64,000 nucleotides of DNA from Bacillus sp. HF117_J1_D. GTDB lineage: Bacteria > Bacillota > Bacilli > Bacillales > Bacillaceae_C. Numbering within the stretch: the stretch's first letter is position 1; each line of letters opens with the position of its first letter. The notes beneath the pieces are model-generated. The model saw only the letters and a program-made list of their open reading frames with translations, was not told the DNA's origin and ran no database searches. The stretch spans positions 1 to 64,000 of the forward strand of contig JAABNQ010000012.1 of the NCBI GenBank assembly GCA_009928435.1, given 5' to 3'. This document shows positions 35,491 to 43,972 of this stretch, one piece after another. The position numbers were made by a program, and so were the translations under genes.

Positions 35491-36321
35491 ATGTTCAATC
35501 TTGTAATGGCAAGACTTCCAGAATTGATCATCGTCATATATGCCTTATCCATTCTACTTTATTTTATCGATTTCGTTGATCATAATCGGAAGGCAAATGT
35601 TTTTGCTTTCCGGTTGCTTTTGATTGTTTGGGTATTTCAAACAATCTTTTTGTTTATGTACATGTTAAATACCGGCAGGTTTCCCGTATTGACGCTCTTT
35701 GAAGGGCTGTATTTCTATACTTGGGTACTTATTACAATCTCTTTGTTTATTCATCATATTTTCAAAGTTGATTTCACGGTATTTTTTATAAACTTGATAG
35801 GATTTTGTTTCATGGCTATTCATGCTTTTGCGCCGATTCAGCGTTCTTTTGTAACGGCGGAGCAATTGATGTCTGAATTATTGCTGATTCATATAACCAT
35901 CGCGATCCTGTCATATGGAGCTTTTTCAGCGTCATTTGTGTTTTCAACCCTATACTTGCTTCAGTTTAAATTGCTGAAGGAGAAAAAGTGGAAGAAGAAG
36001 TTATGGCGACTGGCGGACTTGGCGAAACTGGAAAAAGCATCTTTTGTTCTCAATACGATCGGTTTCCCTATGCTGCTATTAAGTCTTATTCTAGGTCTCA
36101 GATGGGCAGTGATTAAGCTTCCAGTCTTTCATTGGTATGATCCTAAAATTATCGGGTCCTTTTTTTTGTTGGTCATCTATGGATTTTTACTATATGCTTT
36201 TGCTAAACGCGTTATTTTCGGACGCAAATTGGCTTTATGGAATGCAGCGGCTTTTTTATTTGTGTTGATCAACTTTTTCCTCATCAGTAGGATATCTAGG
36301 TTTCACTTTTGGTTTTCGTAA
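35491..36321 (+). CDS. hemX: HemX, CcsA-like membrane protein
   Basis: A 276-residue protein with eight hydrophobic segments of the cytochrome c assembly (CcsA/ResC-like) family. In B. subtilis HemX lowers the level of HemA. The conserved histidines (HITIAILSYGAF, FHWYDPK) and the Trp region WVLITISLF are visible. The ATG at 35491 has AGAGGAA upstream; in-frame codons before it overlap hemA. Second gene of the hem operon. Confidence 0.95.
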   Translation: MFNLVMARLPELIIVIYALSILLYFIDFVDHNRKANVFAFRLLLIVWVFQTIFLFMYMLNTGRFPVLTLFEGLYFYTWVLITISLFIHHIFKVDFTVFFINLIGFCFMAIHAFAPIQRSFVTAEQLMSELLLIHITIAILSYGAFSASFVFSTLYLLQFKLLKEKKWKKKLWRLADLAKLEKASFVLNTIGFPMLLLSLILGLRWAVIKLPVFHWYDPKIIGSFFLLVIYGFLLYAFAKRVIFGRKLALWNAAAFLFVLINFFLISRISRFHFWFS

Positions 36322-36372
36322 AGATGATGCAGACGGGCATTTAAGTGCAGTATTCACAGGAGGCATTTGTAT

Positions 36373-37305
36373 ATGAGAAAAATTGTAATTGGTTCGAGGA
36401 GAAGCAATCTGGCCATCACACAGACAAACTGGGTGCGCGAACAATTGGAGAAGCTTGGCGTTCCTTTTGAGTTTGAAGTAAAGGAAATTGTAACAAAGGG
36501 AGATCGGATATTAGACGTCACATTATCCAAAATTGGCGGAAAAGGATTGTTCATCAAAGAAATAGAGCAGGCGTTATATGACGGTGAGATTGATATGGCT
36601 GTCCATAGCATGAAGGATATGCCTGCAGAGCTTCCGGAAGGATTGGTCATCGGATGCGTACCACTGCGCGAAGATCATCGCGATGCATTCATTTCAAAAA
36701 ACGGTCTTAAGCTGAAAGAATTGCCCGCTGGTTCTATCGTAGGTACGAGCAGTTTACGAAGAGGAGCCCAGATTTTGGCTCAAAGACCTGACTTGGAAAT
36801 TAAATGGATACGAGGAAATATTGATACACGGCTATCCAAGCTTAAAACTGAAGAGTATGATGCCATTATTCTAGCAGCAGCGGGGCTGATCCGCATGGGA
36901 TGGAATCAAGACATTGTAACGGAATATTTAGATCCAGATTTCTGCTTGCCTGCTATCGGTCAAGGAGCATTGGCGATCGAATGCAGGGAGGATGACAAAG
37001 AGCTATTGACTGAACTAGCTAAGCTCACTTGCGAAAAAACAGCACGGGCTGTTGAGGCAGAGCGTGTATTTCTTCATGAGATGGATGGAAGCTGTCAAGT
37101 GCCAATTGCGGGCTTTGCTGAAGTTTTACCTAATCATGATATTCAGCTCACTGTTCTTGTGGCTTCCCCTGATGGCAAAACAGTTTATTCGGATATGATT
37201 AAAGGTACAGATCCGAAGGATGTCGGTGAAAAAGCCGCAGCAAGCTTGATTGAACAGGGCGCTAAAGCTTTAATCGAAAATGTAAAAGAGGAACTCGAGC
37301 AATGA
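36373..37305 (+). CDS. hemC: porphobilinogen deaminase (hydroxymethylbilane synthase)
   Basis: A 310-residue enzyme that polymerises four porphobilinogens. The substrate- and cofactor-binding arginines and lysines appear in [24 protein letters not shown] and [10 protein letters not shown]. The dipyrromethane cofactor is attached to the Cys in [12 protein letters not shown]. Start ATG at 36373 lies ten bases after AGGAGG; the TTG two codons earlier is too close. It overlaps hemD by four bases. Confidence 0.98.
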   Translation: MRKIVIGSRRSNLAITQTNWVREQLEKLGVPFEFEVKEIVTKGDRILDVTLSKIGGKGLFIKEIEQALYDGEIDMAVHSMKDMPAELPEGLVIGCVPLREDHRDAFISKNGLKLKELPAGSIVGTSSLRRGAQILAQRPDLEIKWIRGNIDTRLSKLKTEEYDAIILAAAGLIRMGWNQDIVTEYLDPDFCLPAIGQGALAIECREDDKELLTELAKLTCEKTARAVEAERVFLHEMDGSCQVPIAGFAEVLPNHDIQLTVLVASPDGKTVYSDMIKGTDPKDVGEKAAASLIEQGAKALIENVKEELEQ

Positions 37306-38105
37306 CAGCAGACCAGCTTCCATTACGAGGCAGGCATGTGTTGATTACTAGAGGTGGAGAACAGGGTGAAAAGTTTTGCCATGATGTGGCCTCCACTGGA
37401 GGAATTCCATATATGGTTCCGCTCATTGATTTTCGCCCTCATGAAGACTTGAACGCGGTTCATTTTATCCAATCACTTAGTCAATATGATTGGATCATTT
37501 TTACAAGCAAAAATGGTGTCAAGTATTTTTTTCAGCACATGGAGTCTCAACGGCAACAATTTGAAATGTTTAAAGAACATATTCAATTTGCAGCAGTAGG
37601 TGAGAAAACAAGAGCCGAATTAAGCCGATATCGAGTTGAGTCGCATTTTATGCCCAATATTTATACGGCAGAAGATTTCTCGAGGGAGTTTTTTGAAAAA
37701 GGGTATACAGCAAAGCGAGCGTTGATACCAAAAGGGAATCTGGCAAGTACGACGATCGCCGAAAGCTTTCGGAGCCATCAGGTTATAGCTGATGAATGGA
37801 TTGTCTACGAAACTTTTTATCCAACGAAGGACATTGGTAGGCTGGTTACGATTATAAAGGAAGATCGGCTTGATGCGGCTTGCTTTACAAGCCCTTCCAC
37901 TTTTCATCATTTTAATAAAGTGATCAAACAATATCATTTGGAGGAACATCTCCAGTCTATTTTGCTAGTAAGCATTGGCAAAATAACAAAAAGAGCAATA
38001 GAAAACGAGGGATACTTGGTTAAAGTGTGCCCTGAAAAATATACAATAGATTCTATGTTCCATGAACTGTGCCAGTATTTTGGCCAGGAAAGAAAGGAAG
38101 AATAG
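37302..38105 (+). CDS. hemD: uroporphyrinogen-III synthase
   Basis: A 267-residue enzyme that closes hydroxymethylbilane with inversion of ring D. Weakly conserved family, recognised by [13 protein letters not shown]-like opening, [26 protein letters not shown] and [11 protein letters not shown], plus position between hemC and hemB. The ATG overlaps the hemC stop (ATGA). The hemB start follows two bases after its stop. Confidence 0.94.
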   Translation: MTADQLPLRGRHVLITRGGEQGEKFCHDVASTGGIPYMVPLIDFRPHEDLNAVHFIQSLSQYDWIIFTSKNGVKYFFQHMESQRQQFEMFKEHIQFAAVGEKTRAELSRYRVESHFMPNIYTAEDFSREFFEKGYTAKRALIPKGNLASTTIAESFRSHQVIADEWIVYETFYPTKDIGRLVTIIKEDRLDAACFTSPSTFHHFNKVIKQYHLEEHLQSILLVSIGKITKRAIENEGYLVKVCPEKYTIDSMFHELCQYFGQERKEE

Positions 38106-38107
38106 CA

Positions 38108-39082
38108 TTGGATCAAATTCAATTCAAACGTCATCGCAGACTTCGGAAATCCGCTGCTTTACGGGCAATGGTGAGAGAAACACACATACATCCGGAAGAT
38201 CTGATTTATCCTCTTTTTATTGTAGAAGGCGAGAACACCCGTACAGAAATTTCATCCATGCCTGGTGCTTTTCAAATTTCATTGGATCTGTTAAAAGAAG
38301 AAATGGCTGAAATTCATGAACTTGGTATTAAGGCTGTCATCCTTTTCGGTGTACCGAATGAAAAAGATGATTGTGGAACAGGCGCTTATATAGATGAAGG
38401 AATCGTGCAAAAAGCTACACGGGTTATAAAGGAATTAATTCCAGAAATGTTGGTTATTGCTGACACATGCCTTTGTGAATACACTGACCATGGGCACTGC
38501 GGTGTGGTCGAAGAAGGGTATGTGCAAAATGATGCAAGCTTGGAGCTACTTGTGAAGACGGCTGTCAGCCAAGCAGAAGCCGGTGCGGATATCATCGCCC
38601 CTTCGAATATGATGGATGGATTTGTGGCTGCGATTAGAAAGGGTTTGGATGAGGCAGGATTCCAGGAAATACCCATCATGTCTTATGCGGTAAAATATTC
38701 TTCTGCTTTTTACGGACCTTTTCGTGAAGCAGCGAACAGTACTCCACAATTTGGCGATCGAAAAACGTATCAAATGGATCCAGCTAATAGGATGGAGGCG
38801 CTGCGTGAAGCACATTCCGATATGGAAGAAGGAGCGGATATGCTAATTGTTAAGCCTGCCCTTTCCTACTTGGATATCATTCGTGATGTGAAAAACGAAT
38901 GCAATGCTCCGATTGTTGCCTACAATGTGAGTGGAGAGTATTCCCTCATCAAGGCTGCTGCTTTGAATGGCTGGGTAGATGAAAAAGCAATTGTTATGGA
39001 AATGCTGACAAGCATCAAGCGTGCAGGAGCAGACATGATCATCACATACTTTGCCAAAGACATGGCAAAATGGTTGAGATAA
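38108..39082 (+). CDS. hemB: delta-aminolevulinic acid dehydratase (porphobilinogen synthase)
   Basis: A 324-residue enzyme that condenses two 5-aminolevulinates. The zinc site is [14 protein letters not shown] with three cysteines, so it is the zinc-dependent type. Schiff-base lysines are in [14 protein letters not shown] and [12 protein letters not shown] place the start at TTG 38108 (preceded by AAAGGAAG), which gives exactly the family length. An upstream in-frame ATG lies inside hemD. An interspersed repeat begins immediately after the stop codon. Confidence 0.98.
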   Translation: MDQIQFKRHRRLRKSAALRAMVRETHIHPEDLIYPLFIVEGENTRTEISSMPGAFQISLDLLKEEMAEIHELGIKAVILFGVPNEKDDCGTGAYIDEGIVQKATRVIKELIPEMLVIADTCLCEYTDHGHCGVVEEGYVQNDASLELLVKTAVSQAEAGADIIAPSNMMDGFVAAIRKGLDEAGFQEIPIMSYAVKYSSAFYGPFREAANSTPQFGDRKTYQMDPANRMEALREAHSDMEEGADMLIVKPALSYLDIIRDVKNECNAPIVAYNVSGEYSLIKAAALNGWVDEKAIVMEMLTSIKRAGADMIITYFAKDMAKWLR

Positions 39083-39231
39083 AGAAAAGCGCAAGCGCTC
39101 GATTAGCGACGTACAGACTGGACGAGTCCTGACGAGATAAAGGAAACACGGCGAAGCCAGAGGCGAGCCGATGTTGACTTATCGTAGGAAGGAAGAGGAA
39201 GTCTGCTAGTCGCTGAGCGCTGGAGCTGGAC
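39083..39231 (+). repeat. interspersed repeat element, copy 2
   Basis: Same element as at 28294-28446, in the opposite orientation. It contains AAAAGCGCAAGCGCTCG, CGACGTACAGACTGGACGAG, ATGTTGACTTATCG and ends GAGCGCTGGAGCTGGAC. It starts directly at the hemB stop codon and lies within the hem operon transcript. Confidence 0.88.
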
Positions 39232-39281
39232 AATAGAAAAGCGCAAGCGCTCGTTAAGCGACGTACAGACTGGACGAGTCC
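39232..39281 (+). repeat. interspersed repeat element, truncated copy 3
   Basis: A second start of the same element (AATAGAAAAGCGCAAGCGCT through GACTGGACGAGTCC), 50 bp long, immediately behind copy 2. It suggests tandem insertion or partial duplication. Confidence 0.85.
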
Positions 39282-39353
39282 AAAAAGAATAGCACAAGTA
39301 GCGTATAAGTAAACAAGATACTTTCTTGTCTAAATAAAGTGGAGGTTATGTTC

Positions 39354-40646
39354 ATGCGATCTTTTAAAAAATCGAAAGAAGCATTCAAAGAAGCGGTTAA
39401 GCTGATGCCAGGGGGAGTAAACAGCCCTGTCCGCGCATTTAAGTCCGTAGGCATGGATCCGATTTTCATGGAAAGTGGGAAAGGCTCCCGTATTTTTGAT
39501 ATAGATGGAAATGAGTATATTGATTATGTCTTATCATGGGGACCGCTTATTTTAGGCCATACAAACGACCGTGTTGTTGAAGCGATCAAGAAGGTTGCGG
39601 AAAGTGGGACAAGCTTCGGTGCATCGACTCTCATTGAAAACGAGTTGGCTAAACTGGTGATTGAGCGCGTGCCTTCCATGGAAATTGTTCGGATGGTTTC
39701 TTCAGGTACTGAAGCAACAATGAGCGCTCTTCGTTTGGCGAGAGGCTATACAGGTCGGAATAAAATTTTAAAATTTGAAGGCTGTTATCATGGCCATGGG
39801 GACTCCCTTCTTATCAAAGCAGGTTCTGGTGTGGCTACGCTAGGATTGCCGGACAGTCCAGGAGTTCCCGAAGGCATTGCAAAAAACACCATAACAGTCC
39901 CATACAATAACTTGGAGAGCGTACGTTATGCTTTCGAACAGTATGGAGATGATATTGCGGGGGTCATCGTTGAACCAGTTGCTGGAAATATGGGGGTAGT
40001 ACCTCCGCAGCCTGGTTTCCTTGAAGGTCTCCGCGACTTGACTACTGAAAACGGTGCTTTACTCATTTTTGATGAGGTCATGACCGGTTTCCGTGTGGGC
40101 TATCATTGTGCTCAGGGGCATTTTAACATTACTCCTGATATTACTTGCCTTGGTAAAGTGATTGGCGGAGGACTTCCAGTAGGAGCATTTGGAGGAAAAG
40201 CCGAAATCATGGAACAAATTGCTCCAAGCGGTCCAATCTATCAAGCTGGTACACTTTCTGGAAACCCGCTTGCCATGGCAGCTGGATATGAAACATTGAT
40301 TCAGTTAACTCCTGAATCTTATGATGAATTCAATCGTAAAGCTATTAAATTGGAACAAGGATTAAAAGCAGCAGCGGCGAAATATGGAATTCCTCATACG
40401 GTCAATCGTGCCGGATCAATGGTTGGATTTTTCTTTACAAATGAAGATGTCTATAACTATGATCAAGCAAAAACAAGTGATCTCTCCATGTTTGCTGCTT
40501 ATTACAAGGAAATGGCAAATAACGGCATCTTTTTACCACCGTCTCAATTTGAAGGATTGTTCTTATCAACCGAGCATTCAGATGCCGACATTGACGCGAC
40601 CATTGAAGCGTCTGAACAAGCATTTGCTGCTATTTCAAATAAATAA
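39354..40646 (+). CDS. hemL: glutamate-1-semialdehyde 2,1-aminomutase
   Basis: A 430-residue PLP enzyme that makes 5-aminolevulinate, the second step after HemA. Class III aminotransferase features are present: [26 protein letters not shown], and the PLP lysine in [18 protein letters not shown] use the third of the in-frame starts (ATG 39354), eight bases from GGAGG. It ends the hem operon and is followed by a terminator. The preceding repeats separate it from hemB by about 270 bp. Confidence 0.98.
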   Translation: MRSFKKSKEAFKEAVKLMPGGVNSPVRAFKSVGMDPIFMESGKGSRIFDIDGNEYIDYVLSWGPLILGHTNDRVVEAIKKVAESGTSFGASTLIENELAKLVIERVPSMEIVRMVSSGTEATMSALRLARGYTGRNKILKFEGCYHGHGDSLLIKAGSGVATLGLPDSPGVPEGIAKNTITVPYNNLESVRYAFEQYGDDIAGVIVEPVAGNMGVVPPQPGFLEGLRDLTTENGALLIFDEVMTGFRVGYHCAQGHFNITPDITCLGKVIGGGLPVGAFGGKAEIMEQIAPSGPIYQAGTLSGNPLAMAAGYETLIQLTPESYDEFNRKAIKLEQGLKAAAAKYGIPHTVNRAGSMVGFFFTNEDVYNYDQAKTSDLSMFAAYYKEMANNGIFLPPSQFEGLFLSTEHSDADIDATIEASEQAFAAISNK

Positions 40647-40659
40647 TACAAACTATAGG

Positions 40660-40687
40660 GAACCGTTTCATGACGGTTCTTTTTTTC
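40660..40687 (+). terminator. hairpin terminator after hemL
   Basis: GAACCGT pairs with ACGGTTC, followed by seven T. Confidence 0.9.
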
Positions 40688-40754
40688 GTGGAAAAAAACT
40701 TTCTATGTGCCAATAAAATGCTATGTATTTCACCTCCTATATTCTCTTTTCTTT

Positions 40755-40783
40755 TCATAATTCATTTCTACACTACATAGGAT
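40755..40783 (+). promoter_or_regulatory. candidate sigma-E promoter of spoVID
   Basis: TCATAATT (40755-40762), a 13-bp gap and CATAGGAT (40776-40783), close to the mother-cell sigma-E pattern TCATATT-N13/14-CATACANT. spoVID is a sigma-E gene in B. subtilis. Confidence 0.6.
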
Positions 40784-40829
40784 GTAATTGACCCATATAT
40801 TTTTGTACGGAGTGAAAGGAGGAGCTATC

Positions 40830-42155
40830 TTGTCTGAGAACGGGCATTCACCTATCAAGTTTACTTTGGAAGAATCCGTCTTGTTTAAAAGCGGACAGGA
40901 AGTCGATGAGCTGATTTCAATATCTTTAGATCCGAATATATCGATTGTTGAAGAAGAAGAAATGGTTGTGTTAAGAGGGAGTCTAAATCTGACAGGAGAG
41001 TATAAACGCATAGATTCTGCTCCATTAGAGGAAGGTTCAGAAGAGAATTTTTTAAAAGGAAGGTATGTTCAGGAAGTGGAAGACAGAGATGGTGAAGAGT
41101 GTGACTTTTTTCACCAATTCCCTGTCGATATCACAATACCGAGGGATAGAATCCATGACTCTAATGAAGTGTTTATTGAGGTAGAATCTTTCGACTATGT
41201 CATGCCGGAAAATTCACGTTTAAATATTGTAGCAGAAGTTCATGTATACGGTTTGCAGGGGGAGCAGGAAGAGAAGCATCATGAACATCGCGATCGGGAG
41301 GAACAACTTGAGCCTGTCGAGTATAGCGAACATGAAGAACAACCTGAGTATGCTGAGCATCGCGAAGATGAAGGGCTGGCCGAACAAAACGAACAACACG
41401 AACACGCCGGACATCGTGAAAATATTGAAGAACTTGATCATGAGGAGCATGCAGAACAAAATGCACAGGTCGAAAGTATGGAATCCATGCCAGAGTCCAT
41501 CATGGTTCCTATACGGACTGAAGAGGCGAAGGAAGAAGAGAGTACCGTAGAGGTGGAGCTGGTGGAATATGAAGCCGCAGAAGAAGCGGAATCAATTCAT
41601 ACTAGTGAATATACAGAAGAAAGTAAAGAGGAGGAAGAAGAACTTTATACACCGTTTATCGCTGAGGCTAGGTCATCTAAAGATCATCAGCAAAAACCTC
41701 CTGAACATCACCACCATAATCCATTTCCCCCATTTCCAATGCTTCCTGAAATGGACATGGATGAGGTCGCTCACAGGCTCAAAGGATTCTTCCAAAAGCA
41801 CAGCAAGGAATCTCCTTCCGTTTCATCAAAGCTAGTCGAAGAATCGCCAGCACATGAATCTAGCAGTTACCATGAGAGTAATGAAATGAAAGAGACACTT
41901 GAGGTAAACCCTAAGAAAAAGAAAGATAAGTATAAATCAATATCTTTTGCAGATTTTTTTGCTAGAAAGGAAGAAGATGATCCGGCTAAACTGAAAGTCC
42001 GCCTTGTTCAGCATGGTGATTCATTGGAAAGGCTGGCAGATCAATATGGAGTCAGTGTACAGCAAATATTAAGGGCAAATCAATTAGATTCAAGTCAGGA
42101 AGTCTATGAGGGGCAGGTCCTCTATATACCTGGCAAGACGGCTTATAGGAAATAA
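40830..42155 (+). CDS. spoVID: spore coat morphogenesis protein SpoVID
   Basis: A 441-residue coat assembly protein that drives encasement of the spore and interacts with SpoIVA and SafA. The N-terminal domain (1-135, PIKFTLEESVLFKSGQEV) is conserved. A central region of about 145-215 is extremely rich in Glu and His, with EH/HE/EQ repeats; long acidic segments follow. A C-terminal LysM domain (about 390-436, GDSLERLADQYGVSVQQILR) is last. Start is TTG with AAAGGAGGAG. It is shorter than the 575-residue B. subtilis protein because the variable middle is shorter. A sigma-E-like promoter precedes it. Confidence 0.92.
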   Translation: MSENGHSPIKFTLEESVLFKSGQEVDELISISLDPNISIVEEEEMVVLRGSLNLTGEYKRIDSAPLEEGSEENFLKGRYVQEVEDRDGEECDFFHQFPVDITIPRDRIHDSNEVFIEVESFDYVMPENSRLNIVAEVHVYGLQGEQEEKHHEHRDREEQLEPVEYSEHEEQPEYAEHREDEGLAEQNEQHEHAGHRENIEELDHEEHAEQNAQVESMESMPESIMVPIRTEEAKEEESTVEVELVEYEAAEEAESIHTSEYTEESKEEEEELYTPFIAEARSSKDHQQKPPEHHHHNPFPPFPMLPEMDMDEVAHRLKGFFQKHSKESPSVSSKLVEESPAHESSSYHESNEMKETLEVNPKKKKDKYKSISFADFFARKEEDDPAKLKVRLVQHGDSLERLADQYGVSVQQILRANQLDSSQEVYEGQVLYIPGKTAYRK

Positions 42156-42166
42156 TCTCCAATTTT

Positions 42167-42202
42167 AATAGGAGGATAGATTGGCTGCAATCCTCCTATT
42201 CT
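42167..42202 (+). terminator. inverted repeat between spoVID and ysxE
   Basis: AATAGGAGGAT pairs perfectly with ATCCTCCTATT. Only a weak pyrimidine run follows, so it may be an attenuating rather than a full terminator. Confidence 0.6.
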
Positions 42203-42267
42203 TCATTCGTGGATAGGTTGAAAGCCCTATTCAGATCTGCAGAAATAAGTGCTAAGCGGGTGATCAA

Positions 42268-43299
42268 ATGACCAACTATGATGAAACAAATATTTCTTTC
42301 ATTGCTGAACTTTATGGCTTACATTTACAATATGCAGAAAGATATGGGCGTGTCCACAAGCTTTACACTGATAAGGGGACGTTTGCTTTAAAGAGAATTA
42401 AACCAAAGCATGGAGTGGATTTTTTACAGTATGTCCAGCTTCTGTATCAGCGGGGTTATCACCGGATTGTCCCCATCTATCCAACGATGGATGGACGGTA
42501 CGGAGTGTTGGTCAATCCGTGGCTTTATTATTTAATGCCTTGGCTTGATAACCGGGAGAGGGAAGGGCAAGTGAAGAAAAACCAGGAGCTTTTTCGTGAA
42601 CTGGCCCGTCTTCACACGATCTCAGCGAGAGAGGTAGAGGTGGCTGAAAACGATCGAACAGAGCATTATGAAAGAACAGTGACACGTTGGGAAAAGGAAA
42701 AGGAAGCTTTGGAGCAGTATATCGAACGGGCTGAGAAAGATTGGTATATGTCCCCTTTTCAATTGCTATTTTGTACATTTTATCATGAAATCACTCTGGC
42801 CCAGAATTATTCAATCCGTAAGCTGAAGGAGTGGTATGAGGAATCTAAAGAACAGACGAAAGGCAGAAGTGTCATTGTTCATGGGAAAATCTCATCTGAA
42901 CACTTTTTATATAATGAAAACGGAACGGGTTATTTTACGAACTTTGAACTGGCGAGGACGGCTTCGCCGATTCATGATCTTCTTCCATTTTTGTCCAGGT
43001 CATTAAAAACATATCCCAATCGATTTGATGAAGGACTGGAGTGGCTGTCTGTTTATTTTAGGCATTTTCCGTTTCAAAAAGAGGAGATGCTCCTTTTCCT
43101 GAGCTACCTTTCGCATCCAGAGCGCATCTTCCAAGCAGTAGAAAAATATTTTTTAGCCGGGAAGGACAAGAACGAATATAAGTTTGTCCGCCAATTGCAA
43201 AAGCAATATTGGTATATGAAAAATACAGAATATATCGTGATGACTCTTGAAGAAATGGATCAGCAAAAAAATGAAGCAGGTAATTCCCCTCCCAATTAA
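42268..43299 (+). CDS. ysxE: spore coat-associated protein YsxE (CotS family)
   Basis: A 343-residue protein with a kinase-like, aminoglycoside phosphotransferase-type fold. Residues around GTFALKRIKPKHG match the ATP-binding lysine region and VIVHGKISSEHFLYNENGTGYFTNFE the catalytic loop. The loop has lost the canonical HGDLHxxN aspartate (HGKISSEHFLYN), so it may be a pseudokinase. It belongs to the CotS/YsxE/YutH coat family and follows spoVID as in B. subtilis. Confidence 0.9.
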   Translation: MTNYDETNISFIAELYGLHLQYAERYGRVHKLYTDKGTFALKRIKPKHGVDFLQYVQLLYQRGYHRIVPIYPTMDGRYGVLVNPWLYYLMPWLDNREREGQVKKNQELFRELARLHTISAREVEVAENDRTEHYERTVTRWEKEKEALEQYIERAEKDWYMSPFQLLFCTFYHEITLAQNYSIRKLKEWYEESKEQTKGRSVIVHGKISSEHFLYNENGTGYFTNFELARTASPIHDLLPFLSRSLKTYPNRFDEGLEWLSVYFRHFPFQKEEMLLFLSYLSHPERIFQAVEKYFLAGKDKNEYKFVRQLQKQYWYMKNTEYIVMTLEEMDQQKNEAGNSPPN

Positions 43300-43314
43300 C
43301 AATGGCAGGGGTAT

Positions 43315-43506
43315 TTATATTAATTCATAATGGTAGGAAAGAGCCACTATGATAAAAATGGTCAACAGCAATATATCGAATGTGGAAGGAAACAGAACGG
43401 TGCGAATAGCTTGAAAAATGGTGAATGGAATAATCAGTTGTTTACATACATCTTTAAAGGTTCTCATCCATGTTCGAAATGTGTGTTTGTTCAGTTTTCT
43501 TTTCAC
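43315..43506 (-). CDS. small membrane protein, reversed between ysxE and valS
   Basis: A 63-residue protein: a strongly basic head (KRKLNKHTFRTWMRTFKD) followed by two hydrophobic stretches (QLIIPFTIFQAIRTVLF and FDILLLTIFIIVALSYHY). The start is GTG with a strong GGGGAGGTACGGAGA site. Unknown function, no family recognised. It is the only minus-strand gene between spoVID and comC. Confidence 0.65.
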   Translation of the reverse strand: MKRKLNKHTFRTWMRTFKDVCKQLIIPFTIFQAIRTVLFPSTFDILLLTIFIIVALSYHYELI

Positions 43507-43636
43507 TCTCCGTACCTCCCCGAAATTCTTCTAAGATAAAATATGTGACAAAGGCCGTTTTCGTGCCTTATTGTATGTATCAAAACATCAGGAACCACTA
43601 GCTCCCGGTAAAATGCATATATTGGTGCTGTCATAT

Positions 43637-43665
43637 TTGACTTCAGGCGAATCTTTTTTTACTAT
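43637..43665 (+). promoter_or_regulatory. sigma-A promoter of the valS T-box leader
   Basis: TTGACT (43637-43642), 17-bp spacer, TACTAT (43660-43665). Transcription would start near 43672, at the beginning of the leader. Confidence 0.8.
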
Positions 43666-43671
43666 ATTAAG

Positions 43672-43940
43672 TATATGAATGATGAAGACATGCGTTGAGA
43701 GGGAAAAGTACATTGCCATCCACTTTCAGAGAGGGAAATCATTGCTGAGAGATTTCCTAAGCCGGTACAATGGAAAGGTCACCCTGGAGCAGCATCCGTG
43801 AACGGTCAGTAGCGAATGCCGGAGAAAATCCGTTATGTTTATGAGTGCTAGGCTTATACTTTACTGAAGCCTGTGAAAAAAGGTGGTACCGCGAATAAGC
43901 TCCCTTCGTCCTTTTAAACGAAGGGGGCTTTTTATATTGA
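43672..43940 (+). promoter_or_regulatory. T-box riboswitch of valS
   Basis: A roughly 270-nt leader with the T-box core AGGTGGTACCGCG (43881-43893), followed by a terminator stem (CCCTTCGT / ACGAAGGGGG, T-run, 43901-43938). Stem I contains a GTC triplet in AAGGTCACC (43778-43780), the likely specifier codon read by tRNA-Val. Uncharged tRNA-Val stabilises the antiterminator and lets valS be transcribed. Confidence 0.95.
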
Positions 43941-43972
43941 TTTGAATAGGCGGATGCCAAAGGAGGATAATT

